Assembly: GCF_004765815.2 (NCBI RefSeq)
Contig: NZ_ML974129.1
Coordinates: forward strand, 1 to 64,000
Length of the DNA: 64,000 nucleotides
Direction of reading: 5' to 3'
Origin: Halorussus salinus
Lineage (GTDB): Archaea > Halobacteriota > Halobacteria > Halobacteriales > Haladaptataceae
How positions within the stretch are numbered: position 1 is the stretch's first letter; every line of letters begins with the position of its first letter. Positions 1 to 8,536 of this stretch are shown here, piece after piece. Both the position numbers and the translations under genes were made by a program. Under the pieces are notes generated by a model. That model did no database searches. It was given only the letters and a program-made list of their open reading frames with translations, and was not told the origin of the DNA.

Positions 1-67
1 AGTACTGGAGTGCGCGAGCCTCTGGAAACCCCGCTTCGCCGCCTCCCACTCATACCCACACACATCA

Positions 68-98
68 CCCCCGACCAGCACCACGCTGGCTCCGGGGG
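68..98. repeat. GC-rich stem-loop, possible terminator
   Basis: An inverted repeat of two stacked stems: CCCCCG (68-73) pairs with CGGGGG (93-98), and CCAGC (75-79) with GCTGG (85-89), around a 5-nt loop. A T-rich stretch (tttcctcattt) follows on the plus strand, so it could end a plus-strand transcript entering from the left. The remaining bases of 1-207 hold no convincing gene. Confidence 0.4.
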
Positions 99-207
99 TT
101 TCCTCATTTCGAACCAACCGAAAATCCTCGATACGTCCCTACTACACACAACCAGTGATCCCCGCAACCCTCGTCGAGGAGCCCCGTCCACCAGTAAAAG
201 TGAACCG

Positions 208-1815
208 TTACCGGAGCGACGACGGAAGCGCGTTCCGGTACCGGTCGGCGAGCGTCGCGCCGAGTCGTCGTTCGACCGTCGTGAACCCGAGGAGGCCGAG
301 CGACGCGCCGTACGCGATCAACCCGAGCGCGGTTCCGACGACGAGCGCCACCGCGCCCGAGAGTGCGAACCGGGCACCGAGTGCAACGGCCGCCAGCGGG
401 ACGCCAGCGACCAGCGGCTTCGCGTGGAGGCGCGTGAACGGTTGTAGTCCTTCGAGGTAGTACAGCACCGCCACTTCGAGTCCGTTGTTGACCGTGAGCA
501 TCAGAAGATAGCTCGCGACGAGTCCCGGAAGTCCGAACGTCGTCGTCAGCGGAATCGCCGTGACCGTCAGGAACGCGGTGATGACGAGGTTGACGACGAG
601 GAGCGCCCGCTGGTGGTCGGTCATCGTCAGCAAAATTCCGACGCTCCCCGCGGCGCAGGCGGCGTACTGCGCGAGGACGAACCCCGGCAACAGCGGTGCG
701 TACTCGACGAACGTCGGGCCGAACAGTCGCATCACCGACTCGCGGTAGACCACCACCGGAATCGCCAGTCCCGTCACGCCGACCAGCACCAACCGACTCG
801 TCACGTGATAGAGTCGCGCGAGCGCGTTCCGGTGGCCCTCTTCGTGGAGCGCGGCCGCGACCGGCGGGATGAACTGGTTGATACCCATCAACGGCAACCG
901 AACCAGCGTCCCGACGAGGACGCCGACTGCGAATACGCCGCCCGCGACGCTCGACAGGAACACCGCGATGAGTGGATAAAACCCGAGGCGTTGGGTGGTC
1001 GTCGCGATGCCGCCGACGAACAGCGGGAGCGTGAACGAGAGGTATTTTCGGCGGAGACGCCGCGCGTCTCCGCCTCGGAGCCGTGGCCGGAAGCCGCGCT
1101 CGCGGACGAGCCACGCCGCCGCGCCGATGCCGGTCAGCCCCATGACAGCCAGCACGCCCGCGGCGGCGAGCGCGAGGTCGTGGAAGACGAACGCGGCGAC
1201 CGCGCCGACGGTGAGCTGTGCCGTCGGGAAACAGACCCGTAGCGTGAGGTTGAGCGGGCCGACGGCTTCGATGCCGCGCAGAACCTCGGTGACGGTGAAC
1301 AGCCAGACGCCCGCCGGGAGTCCGACGGCGAAGATGCGCAGGAACAGTTCGAACTGCGCGCCCTCGTCGGCGGTTCGGGTTACGAAGGGCGCGGCGACGA
1401 ACAGCACGATACCGAACGCGGCGGCCGCGCCGACGAGGAGTAGTCCCGCGAACGTCGCTAGCGAGTCGCGTTCGGCGTCCGAATCGGCGTTCGGCAGGAA
1501 TCGGCTCAGTCCGCGCCGGAAGCCGAGCGCGACTCGGAGCAAGTACCGCTGGAGTCGCCGGGCGAGCGCGAACGCGCCGTAGGCACCCGCCGAGAAGCCG
1601 TTCGTCAGGACCGCGGTGAACGCCAGCGTCAGGCCGCGCTGAACGAGGATAGCCGGTACCGAGACGGTCGCGCCGTGGGCGACTCGCTCCAGCGCGTCTT
1701 CGAGGCGGGCCTCCACGGGGTCGCCTTCGAGCGTCTCGCCGGTCGGTGAGAAGTCGCTCGCGGCCGACCCGTCGCGTTCGGCGGCCGCCTCGCTTTGGGT
1801 CGAGTCCGGGGTCAC
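208..1815 (-). CDS. polysaccharide/oligosaccharide flippase (MOP superfamily)
   Basis: A 535-aa integral membrane protein likely to flip lipid-linked saccharides across the cytoplasmic membrane. After an acidic cytoplasmic N-terminus (about residues 1-50) there are many hydrophobic segments spread over the whole length, about 12-14, broken by short Arg-rich loops. This is the layout and size of Wzx/RfbX-type exporters. It lies downstream of the molybdenum hydroxylase operon with a 39-nt gap but no functional link to it. A second flippase of this class lies at 60069-61505 beside aglB, so this copy probably serves a different polymer. The substrate cannot be inferred. Confidence 0.85.
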   Translation of the reverse strand: MTPDSTQSEAAAERDGSAASDFSPTGETLEGDPVEARLEDALERVAHGATVSVPAILVQRGLTLAFTAVLTNGFSAGAYGAFALARRLQRYLLRVALGFRRGLSRFLPNADSDAERDSLATFAGLLLVGAAAAFGIVLFVAAPFVTRTADEGAQFELFLRIFAVGLPAGVWLFTVTEVLRGIEAVGPLNLTLRVCFPTAQLTVGAVAAFVFHDLALAAAGVLAVMGLTGIGAAAWLVRERGFRPRLRGGDARRLRRKYLSFTLPLFVGGIATTTQRLGFYPLIAVFLSSVAGGVFAVGVLVGTLVRLPLMGINQFIPPVAAALHEEGHRNALARLYHVTSRLVLVGVTGLAIPVVVYRESVMRLFGPTFVEYAPLLPGFVLAQYAACAAGSVGILLTMTDHQRALLVVNLVITAFLTVTAIPLTTTFGLPGLVASYLLMLTVNNGLEVAVLYYLEGLQPFTRLHAKPLVAGVPLAAVALGARFALSGAVALVVGTALGLIAYGASLGLLGFTTVERRLGATLADRYRNALPSSLR

Positions 1816-1854
1816 GGTCGGACTTGCGCCAAGCCCGGAATAAGTCCGCCGGTC

Positions 1855-4206
1855 CTACCGCTCGGCCTCCCGAATCGCGCGCCAGACGCGCTCGTCGGTC
1901 AGCGGCATGTCTACGTGGCGGACGCCGAGCGGTTCGAGCGCGTCCGCGACCGCGTTCGCGAGCGCGGGCGGCGCGCCGATGGTCCCGGCCTCGCCGACGC
2001 CCTTCACGCCGAGGTCGTTGCGCGGCGAGGGCGAGACGGTCGCGCGGGTCTCCATCTCGGGAATCTGTTCGGCCCGCGGGACGGCGTAGGTCTGCATCGA
2101 GTCGGTCAGAAGCTCCCCGTCGTCGTCGTAGGCGGTCTGCTCGTAACGGGCCTGTCCGATGCCTTGAGCGACCCCGCCGTGAATCTGGCCCTCCACGATA
2201 GTCGGGTTGACGCGCTCGCCGCAGTCGTCGGCCGCGACGTAGCGCAGTATCTCGATGTCGCCGGTCTCGGGGTCCACCGCGACGACCGCGACGTGGGTTC
2301 CGTGGGGGTAGGTCGTGCCCTCCGGCTCGTAGAACGTCGTCGCCTCCAGCCCCGGCGAGAGGTCGTCGGGGAGGCCCGGCCCGTAGGCCGCCGCCGCGAC
2401 CTCCGCAAACGAGACCGTCTCGTCGGAACCGCAGACCCGGAAGGTCCCCTCGTCGAGCGCGACGGCGTCCGGGTCGGCGTCGAGGAGATACCCCGCGACT
2501 TGCCGGGCCTGCTCGCGGACCTCGCGGGCGCTCTCGGCGACCGCGTTCCCGCCCGCGATGGTGCTTCTGCTGGCGAACGTCCCCGTGCCCTTCGGAATCC
2601 GGTCGGTGTCGCCCTCGCCGACCGCGACGGTCTCGTAGGGGACGCCGAGTTCGTCGGCGACGATTTGGGCGTAAGTCGTCTCGTGGCCCTGCCCGTGAGA
2701 GTGGGTTCCGGCGTACGCGCGGACGTTTCCGTCGGGTTCGACGCGGACGACGCCGCTCTCGAAGGAGAACCCGCTCGACTCCACGAGACAGGCCACCCCG
2801 ACGCCGACGTAGCGGCCGTCGTCGTCGCGCTCCGTGGCCGTGCGGTCAGCGTAGTCCACCGCGTCGAGCGCCGCGTCCATCGTCGCCTCGTAGTCGCCGC
2901 TGTCGTAGGACGCGCCGACCGCGGTCTCGTGGGGCAGGTCCTCGGGTGCGAGTTGGTTCCGCCTTCGGAACTCCACGGGGTCCGCACCGAGTTCGCGGGC
3001 CGCGGCGTCCACCAGTCGCTCGGTGACGTAGATGGCTTCGGGGCGTCCGGCCCCCCGATAGGAGTGGACCGGCGCGGTGTTGGTGAACGCGACGCTGGTT
3101 TCGCAGTGAATCGCGGGCACGTCGTACTGGCTGGCCAGTAGGGTGCCGTAGTTCGCGGGCATCGCCGGACCGGCACCGAGGCCGTAACCGCCCGCGTTCG
3201 CGCGGGTCTCGACCCGGAGGCCCCGAATCGTCCCGTCGTCGTCCACCGCCACCTCGCCGCGGGTTCGGTGGTCCCGACCGTGGTTGCCCGCGAGGTAGTT
3301 GCCCCGCCGGGTCGCGGTCCACTTGACCGGGCGACCGAGTTCCATCGCGGCCCACCCCGCCAGCGAGTCGCCGGGGTAGGGCGTGTTCTTGTGGCCGAAT
3401 CCGCCGCCGACTCGGGGCGCGACGACCCGGATGTCGCTCTCGGTCAACCCGAGCGAGTGGGCGAACTTCCGGCGCTCGCCGTGGGGTGCCTGCGCGGTCA
3501 TCTCGACGGTCAGTCGCTCGTCGCCCGCCGACCAGCGCGCGAGCGCGGCCCGCGGTTCCATCGCGGTCGGCATCAGCCGGTTGTTCTCAACGTCGAGGGA
3601 CACCACCCGGTCGGCGTCCTCGAACGCCGCCTTGGTCTCCTCGGCGTCGCCCAGTTCGCTCGTCAGCGCGAGGTTGTTCGGGACCTCCTCGAACAGGTCG
3701 GGAGCCGACTGTTCCGTCGCTTCCGCGGGGTCCACGACCGCCTCGCGCTCGTCGTAGGTCACGTCTACGGCGCGGGCCGCGTCGGCCGCCGCGTAGCGGT
3801 CCTCGGCGACCACCGCGGCGACCGGTTGACCCTGATACCGCACCCGGTCGCGCGCAAGAAGCGGATGCTCCGGCGGGTCGCAGTCGAGCGGTCCCGTCGC
3901 CAGCGGGAGCGTGCCGGGCGCGTCGGAGGCCGCCACGTCCGCCCACGTGAACGCCGCGACCACGTCCTCGCGCGCGGCCGCCTCGGACGTATCTACGTCC
4001 ACCACGTCGCCGTGCGCGCACTCGCTCCGAACCAGCGCGAGGTGGGCCATCCCCGGCGCGCGCAGGTCGTCGGTGAACTCCGCCTCGCCCCGGAGGAGCG
4101 CGGCGTCTTCCCGTCGCGAAACGCCCTCGCCGACCAGCGACTCGTCGGTCTCGTCCCCGTCGTCGGCCGACCCGGCGGCGTCGCCCCGAGGAGCCGACTT
4201 GCTCAT
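1855..4206 (-). CDS. molybdopterin-binding large subunit, xanthine dehydrogenase/CO dehydrogenase family
   Basis: 783-aa catalytic subunit that should bind molybdopterin cytosine dinucleotide and hydroxylate an aldehyde, purine or other heterocycle. Visible marks are the Gly-rich segment VGGGFGHK (about 266-273), the active-site loop YRGAGR (383-388) and the C-terminal GVGEAG with the presumed catalytic Glu739. The loop matches the so-called form II pattern and lacks the AYXCSFR loop of true CO dehydrogenases, so CO oxidation is unlikely. The start codon overlaps the stop of the FAD subunit by 4 nt (ATGA). It is the last gene of a small-medium-large operon. The substrate is unknown. Confidence 0.93.
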   Translation of the reverse strand: MSKSAPRGDAAGSADDGDETDESLVGEGVSRREDAALLRGEAEFTDDLRAPGMAHLALVRSECAHGDVVDVDTSEAAAREDVVAAFTWADVAASDAPGTLPLATGPLDCDPPEHPLLARDRVRYQGQPVAAVVAEDRYAAADAARAVDVTYDEREAVVDPAEATEQSAPDLFEEVPNNLALTSELGDAEETKAAFEDADRVVSLDVENNRLMPTAMEPRAALARWSAGDERLTVEMTAQAPHGERRKFAHSLGLTESDIRVVAPRVGGGFGHKNTPYPGDSLAGWAAMELGRPVKWTATRRGNYLAGNHGRDHRTRGEVAVDDDGTIRGLRVETRANAGGYGLGAGPAMPANYGTLLASQYDVPAIHCETSVAFTNTAPVHSYRGAGRPEAIYVTERLVDAAARELGADPVEFRRRNQLAPEDLPHETAVGASYDSGDYEATMDAALDAVDYADRTATERDDDGRYVGVGVACLVESSGFSFESGVVRVEPDGNVRAYAGTHSHGQGHETTYAQIVADELGVPYETVAVGEGDTDRIPKGTGTFASRSTIAGGNAVAESAREVREQARQVAGYLLDADPDAVALDEGTFRVCGSDETVSFAEVAAAAYGPGLPDDLSPGLEATTFYEPEGTTYPHGTHVAVVAVDPETGDIEILRYVAADDCGERVNPTIVEGQIHGGVAQGIGQARYEQTAYDDDGELLTDSMQTYAVPRAEQIPEMETRATVSPSPRNDLGVKGVGEAGTIGAPPALANAVADALEPLGVRHVDMPLTDERVWRAIREAER

Positions 4207-5189
4207 CGGTCCACCTCCTCGCGCTCGGTCGGTCGCTCGCCCGGCTTACTCCCGGTCGCGTTCGCCACCGCGGCCGTCAGCGCGCGCTCGGCGTAGACTC
4301 CGAGCAGGTGAAGCCGGAACTCGCCGGAGGCCGCCACGTCCGAGCGGGCCTCCTCGGGGTCGAGTTCCGCACCCGCGCGCTCGGCGGCGTCGGCCAGCGT
4401 CTCGGCGTTCGGGTCGCGGCCGACGAGGGCCTCCTCGACGGCGGGCAGTCGCATCGGTGCGTCGGCGACGCCGGTGGCCCCGAGGAGGGCCTCGGTCACG
4501 GTCCCGTCCGCGAGCGCCAGCGAGGCCGCGACCCCGACCAGCGCGTACCCCGTGGCCGGGTGGGTCTTCTTGGCGTACGCGCCGCCCGCGGCGACCGGTC
4601 GGTCCTCGTCGCGTCGGTCTCCGGCCGGGTCGCTCGCGTCGGACACCCGAATCTCGGTCAGGAGTTCCCGGTCGCCGAGGTCGGTCCCGCCGTCCGCGCG
4701 GAAGAACGCCTCGGCCGCCATCTCGCGCTCGCCGTCCCGCCCTTCGAGGACGAGCGTCGCGTCGGCCGCGAGCGCCGCCGCCGGGAGGTCCGCCGCCGGG
4801 TCCGCCTCGGCGAGGTTCCCGCCGACGGTCCCGCGGTTGCGGACCTGCACGTCGCCGACTTCCGCCGCGGCCTCGGCCAGTTCGGGGGCGATTTCCCGGA
4901 CCCTCGCGGCGTCGGCGAGCGTCGCGTGGGTCGTGAGCGCGCCGATTGCGGTCGAATCGTTCTCGCCTCCTCGTTCTCGCTCGCCCTCTCGTCTCCCGAC
5001 GCCGCGCAGGCGGTCTATCTCGGTGATGTCGATGGCGACGCCGAAATCCGCCGCCCCGGTCTTCGCGTCGGGGAGGAGACCGTGGCCGCCCGCGAGGAGA
5101 ACCGGCTCGTCGTCGCGGTGGCGCTCCAACAGGTCCAGCGCCTCCGCGACCGACGACGCCCGGTAGTAGTCGAACTCGGGCGGAATCAC
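4203..5189 (-). CDS. FAD-binding medium subunit of molybdenum hydroxylase
   Basis: 328-aa flavoprotein that passes electrons from the Fe-S subunit to an acceptor. The N-terminus carries a first FAD loop AGGHG (33-37), a variant of the family AGGxS motif, and a second loop TVGGNLAEADPAAD further in, followed by a CO dehydrogenase flavoprotein C-terminal domain. A charged insertion rich in Glu/Arg/Gly lies near residues 66-78 and is probably a surface loop. It overlaps both neighbours by 4 nt, which indicates translational coupling and fixed stoichiometry with the other two subunits. Confidence 0.93.
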   Translation of the reverse strand: MIPPEFDYYRASSVAEALDLLERHRDDEPVLLAGGHGLLPDAKTGAADFGVAIDITEIDRLRGVGRREGERERGGENDSTAIGALTTHATLADAARVREIAPELAEAAAEVGDVQVRNRGTVGGNLAEADPAADLPAAALAADATLVLEGRDGEREMAAEAFFRADGGTDLGDRELLTEIRVSDASDPAGDRRDEDRPVAAGGAYAKKTHPATGYALVGVAASLALADGTVTEALLGATGVADAPMRLPAVEEALVGRDPNAETLADAAERAGAELDPEEARSDVAASGEFRLHLLGVYAERALTAAVANATGSKPGERPTEREEVDR

Positions 5190-5722
5190 GAGTCGTCACC
5201 TCCGGCCGGAGTTTCCGCGGGGTCGCCCGAGTCGCCGAACGCGGAGTCGGCGTTCTCCTCGGCTTCGTCCGCGACCCGCTCGATGGCGTCCACGACGTTC
5301 TGATAGCCGGTACACCGACAGACGTTGCCCTTGAGCGCGGCCCGAATCTCGTCGCGGTCGGGGTCCGGGTTCGTGTCGAGGAGGTCCACCGCGGTCGTCG
5401 CGATGCCGGGCGTGCAGTAGCCACACTGGAGTCCGTGGGCCTCGTGGAGCGCGGTCTGGACCGGGTGGAGGTCGTCACCGCCGAGTCCCGCAGCGGTGGT
5501 CACGTCGCTCCCGTCGGCTTGGACCGCGAGGACGGTGCAGGACTTCACGGCGTCGCCGTCGAGACCGACGGTACAGGCCCCGCACTTGCCCGAGTCGCAA
5601 CCGACGTTGGGCGCGGTGTAGTCGAGTCGGTCCCGGAGCGCGTGGACGAGCAGAGTTCGGGACTCGACGGTCAACTCCTCGGTCGTGCCATCGACGGTCA
5701 GGGTGATGTCGTGCGTCGTCAT
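5186..5722 (-). CDS. 2Fe-2S small subunit of molybdenum hydroxylase
   Basis: 178-aa electron-transfer subunit with two [2Fe-2S] clusters. The plant-ferredoxin-type cluster ligands are C42, C47, C50 and C62; the second, helical-domain cluster uses C100, C103, C135 and C137 (CGYC and CRCTGY). All eight cysteines are present. A haloarchaeal acidic tail of about 30 residues follows the last motif. It is the first gene of the operon. The only TATA-like sequence upstream on this strand lies near 5802-5810, implying a leader of about 50 nt. Confidence 0.95.
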   Translation of the reverse strand: MTTHDITLTVDGTTEELTVESRTLLVHALRDRLDYTAPNVGCDSGKCGACTVGLDGDAVKSCTVLAVQADGSDVTTAAGLGGDDLHPVQTALHEAHGLQCGYCTPGIATTAVDLLDTNPDPDRDEIRAALKGNVCRCTGYQNVVDAIERVADEAEENADSAFGDSGDPAETPAGGDDS

Positions 5723-5898
5723 GGTTCGTGGTGGTGGTGAGTCGTCATGGCTGAGGTAGTGGCGTGTCCACTGGTCGATACGTTCTCGTGTGCCACCGAC
5801 GTACTAATATCCTCGCTGAATCTCGCTCCTGTAAGCGAATCTATCACTATTCGAGGTGTCTGTCACGCGAGAAATAATTTCCATATCTGTCTGGCAAA

Positions 5899-5911
5899 TT
5901 TTACATATTAA
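5899..5911 (+). promoter_or_regulatory. TATA-like box upstream of the first esterase
   Basis: The A/T-rich run tttacatatta stands out in GC-rich DNA. Its centre is about 50 nt before the chosen ATG (5958) and about 38 nt before the alternative ATG at 5943, consistent with a short leader. Confidence 0.5.
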
Positions 5912-5957
5912 CCTCTGGTTAGATTACCGCTCGGGTCGAGGTATGCTATGTCACGTC

Positions 5958-6950
5958 ATGAACTGCGACAGACGCACGCTGATGAAATCGGCCGGTAGCG
6001 CAGTTGTCGGAGCAACTGTTCTCGGTAGCGTCGGCACCGCCGCGGCCTCGGGGTCGTACACCAACGAGTACTACAGCGGCTTCGACTACTGGAAGTACGT
6101 CCCGGACGGCGTCGGGGCGGGCGACCCCCTCGTGGTGATGCTCCACGGCTGTTCGCAGACCGCCGACCAGTTCCGCGAGGAGACCCGGATGAACGCGGTC
6201 GCCGACCGCGAGGGGTTCGCGGTTATCTACCCCGACCAGTACAACGCTCGGAACGGCGCGCTCTGCTGGAACTGGTACTACGACGCCAACACCACGCGGG
6301 GCAACGGCGAGGGCGCAGTCATCGCTGGGATGACGCAGGAAACCATCGACGCCGAAGGACTCGACTCCGAGCGCGTCTACGTCGCCGGTCTCTCGGCGGG
6401 CGCGGCGATGGTTCCGAACCTGCTGGCGGAGTACGCCGACATCTATGCCGCGGGCGGCATCCACTCGGGGCTGGAGTACGACGCGGCCGAGACCGCCACC
6501 GGCGGCACGATGGCGATGTCCTACGGGGGTCCCGACCCGCAGAGTCAGGGCACGCAGGCTTACGAGACGATGGAGTCCTACGGCATCACCAGCGAGATTC
6601 CCACCATCGTCTTCCACGGCACCGACGACGGGACCGTGGACCCGATTAACGGCCATCAGGCCGCCGAACAGGCGACCCAGACCAACGACCTCGCGGCCGA
6701 CGACGCGGACGACGGCGGCATCGACGACGACCCCGACGCGGTGAAGGACGGCTACGCGGACGCCTACGGTTACACCGCCTACGAGTACCACGACGCGAGC
6801 GGCGACTCAGTGGTCGAGAAGTGGCTGGTCGAGGGGATGGACCACGCGTGGTCCGGCGGGGTCTCGGGCGGGGAGTTCACCGCGCCGGGCGGCCCGGACG
6901 CGAGCGAAATCATGTGGAACTTCTTCGACGGCCGAACCCGGAGTGAGTAA
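5958..6950 (+). CDS. Tat-exported PHB-depolymerase/feruloyl-esterase family hydrolase
   Basis: 330-aa secreted alpha/beta hydrolase of the polyhydroxybutyrate depolymerase type (esterase family 1). The N-terminus MNCDRRTLMK is a twin-arginine signal followed by an Ala/Gly/Val core and a likely cleavage near AAAS (29-31). The nucleophile elbow is GLSAG with Ser146, an oxyanion-type HGC lies at 63-65, a candidate acid is Asp224 in HGTDD, and the base is His296 in MDHAWSG. I chose 5958 because the tandem paralogue begins with a signal of identical spacing; an ATG at 5943 is possible. The next gene starts right after its stop. The natural polymer or ester is not determinable. Confidence 0.88.
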   Translation: MNCDRRTLMKSAGSAVVGATVLGSVGTAAASGSYTNEYYSGFDYWKYVPDGVGAGDPLVVMLHGCSQTADQFREETRMNAVADREGFAVIYPDQYNARNGALCWNWYYDANTTRGNGEGAVIAGMTQETIDAEGLDSERVYVAGLSAGAAMVPNLLAEYADIYAAGGIHSGLEYDAAETATGGTMAMSYGGPDPQSQGTQAYETMESYGITSEIPTIVFHGTDDGTVDPINGHQAAEQATQTNDLAADDADDGGIDDDPDAVKDGYADAYGYTAYEYHDASGDSVVEKWLVEGMDHAWSGGVSGGEFTAPGGPDASEIMWNFFDGRTRSE

Positions 6951-6951
6951 A

Positions 6952-8448
6952 ATGAATCTACAACGACGCACCCTACTGAAGTCGCTGGGAAGCACGGTCG
7001 GCGCGGCCGCCTTCGCGGGCGTCTCGGCGGGCGCGGCCGGGAACTACACCTCTGAGAGCTATAACGGCCGGACCTACAAGAAGTACGTCCCGACCGGGGC
7101 CGACGGTTCGAGCGACGTGCCGCTGGTCGTGATGCTCCACGGCTGTACGCAGAGTCCCGACTCGTTCAAGGACGAGACCCGGATGAATCAGGTCGCCGAG
7201 CAGGAGACGTTCGTCGTCATCTACCCCGACCAGACCACCAGCGCGAACTTCAACGAGTGCTGGCAGTGGTTCAACGACGCCAACACCACTCGCGGGAGCG
7301 GCGAGTTGGCGCTCGTCAAGGGAATGGTAGACCAAGTGAAATCCGACCACGCCATCGACGACGAGCGAGTCTACGCCGCCGGGTTCTCGGCTGGCGGGGC
7401 GTTCGTCCCGAACCTCGCCGTGGAGTACGCCGACGTGTTCGCCGCGGCCGGGGTCCACTCGGGCCTGATGTACGACGTGGCCGAGAGCCAGACCGGCGGA
7501 ACGACCGAGATGAGTAGCTGTAGCGGCGCGCCGACGCCCGCCGGGAAGGGCCAACAGGCCTACGACCGGATGGAGGAGTTCGGCATCACCCGACCCGTGC
7601 CGACCGTCGTCTTCCACGGCACCGACGACTACACCGTCTACCCCTGTAACGGCGACGAGGAGGCCGAGCGCGCGACCGTGACCAACGACCTCGCGCTCGA
7701 CGGCGCGGACGACGACAATCTGGACTACACCGCCGACGACACGGTGAACGGTTCGGGGTCCAGCCTGAGCTACACGAAGTACGAGTACGCCGACGACGCC
7801 GGAACCGTCTGGGTCGAGCAGTACGAGGTCGAGGGCATGGGCCACGCGTGGTCCGGCGGAGCCTCCGGTGGCTCGTACACCGCGCCGGGCGGTCCCGACG
7901 CCAGCCAGCGCATCTGGAACTTCTTCTCGCGGTTCACGCTCGACGGCGCTGACGGCGGGTCCGGTGGCGGTGACGACGGGGGCGACGACGGCGGAAGCAA
8001 CGCCGTGCCGACCGCCGACGCGACCGCGAGTCCGACCGACCCCGCGGTGGGCGCGACGGTCTCGTTCGACGGGTCGAACTCGTCGGACTCGGACGGCTCC
8101 ATCGCGTCCTACGAGTGGGAGTTCGGCGACGGCGCGACCGCGACCGGGGCGACCGCCAGCCACAGCTACGACTCGTCGGGCGACTACACCGCGACGCTGA
8201 CCGTGACCGACGACGCGGGCGCGACCGACACCGCCTCCGTGACGATTTCGGTCGGCGGCGGGAGCTTCGAGGGCTACTGCGACACCGACGACAACTACGC
8301 TCACGTGCAGGCTGGCCGGGCGTACTCCTCGGGCGGCTACGCCTACGCCGAGGGTTCCGACGAGAAGATGGGCCTGAACAACACGTTCTACACCACGACG
8401 CTGAAGGAGACCTCGGAGGGGTACTTCGAAATCGTGGACGGCTGTTAG
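6952..8448 (+). CDS. Tat-exported PHB-depolymerase-like esterase with PKD and C-terminal domains
   Basis: 498-aa paralogue of the preceding gene, with a Tat signal (MNLQRRTLLK), GFSAG nucleophile Ser146, HGTDD near 222-226 and GHAWSG base His298. A Gly/Asp linker (about 335-350) leads to a PKD domain (about 352-435, with YEWEFGDG and the ASHSY motif). A terminal module (440-498) has cysteines C443 and C498, and I recall similar C-termini in extracellular PHA depolymerases and chitinases. PKD and terminal module probably hold polymer or surface. A GTG at 6943 overlapping the upstream stop is an alternative start. The two genes form an operon. Confidence 0.88.
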   Translation: MNLQRRTLLKSLGSTVGAAAFAGVSAGAAGNYTSESYNGRTYKKYVPTGADGSSDVPLVVMLHGCTQSPDSFKDETRMNQVAEQETFVVIYPDQTTSANFNECWQWFNDANTTRGSGELALVKGMVDQVKSDHAIDDERVYAAGFSAGGAFVPNLAVEYADVFAAAGVHSGLMYDVAESQTGGTTEMSSCSGAPTPAGKGQQAYDRMEEFGITRPVPTVVFHGTDDYTVYPCNGDEEAERATVTNDLALDGADDDNLDYTADDTVNGSGSSLSYTKYEYADDAGTVWVEQYEVEGMGHAWSGGASGGSYTAPGGPDASQRIWNFFSRFTLDGADGGSGGGDDGGDDGGSNAVPTADATASPTDPAVGATVSFDGSNSSDSDGSIASYEWEFGDGATATGATASHSYDSSGDYTATLTVTDDAGATDTASVTISVGGGSFEGYCDTDDNYAHVQAGRAYSSGGYAYAEGSDEKMGLNNTFYTTTLKETSEGYFEIVDGC

Positions 8449-8536
8449 CTCCCGAACTCCGGATTTGGATTTGGATTTTCGAGGGTCGCTCGCCCCGGCC
8501 TCAAGCCGTTTCCGTCGCCGACCGTAACACCGACCA

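Noticed and set aside
1855-5722. Aerobic CO dehydrogenase (CoxSML)
   Set aside because: The large-subunit loop is YRGAGR, not the Cys-containing loop of CO-oxidising enzymes.
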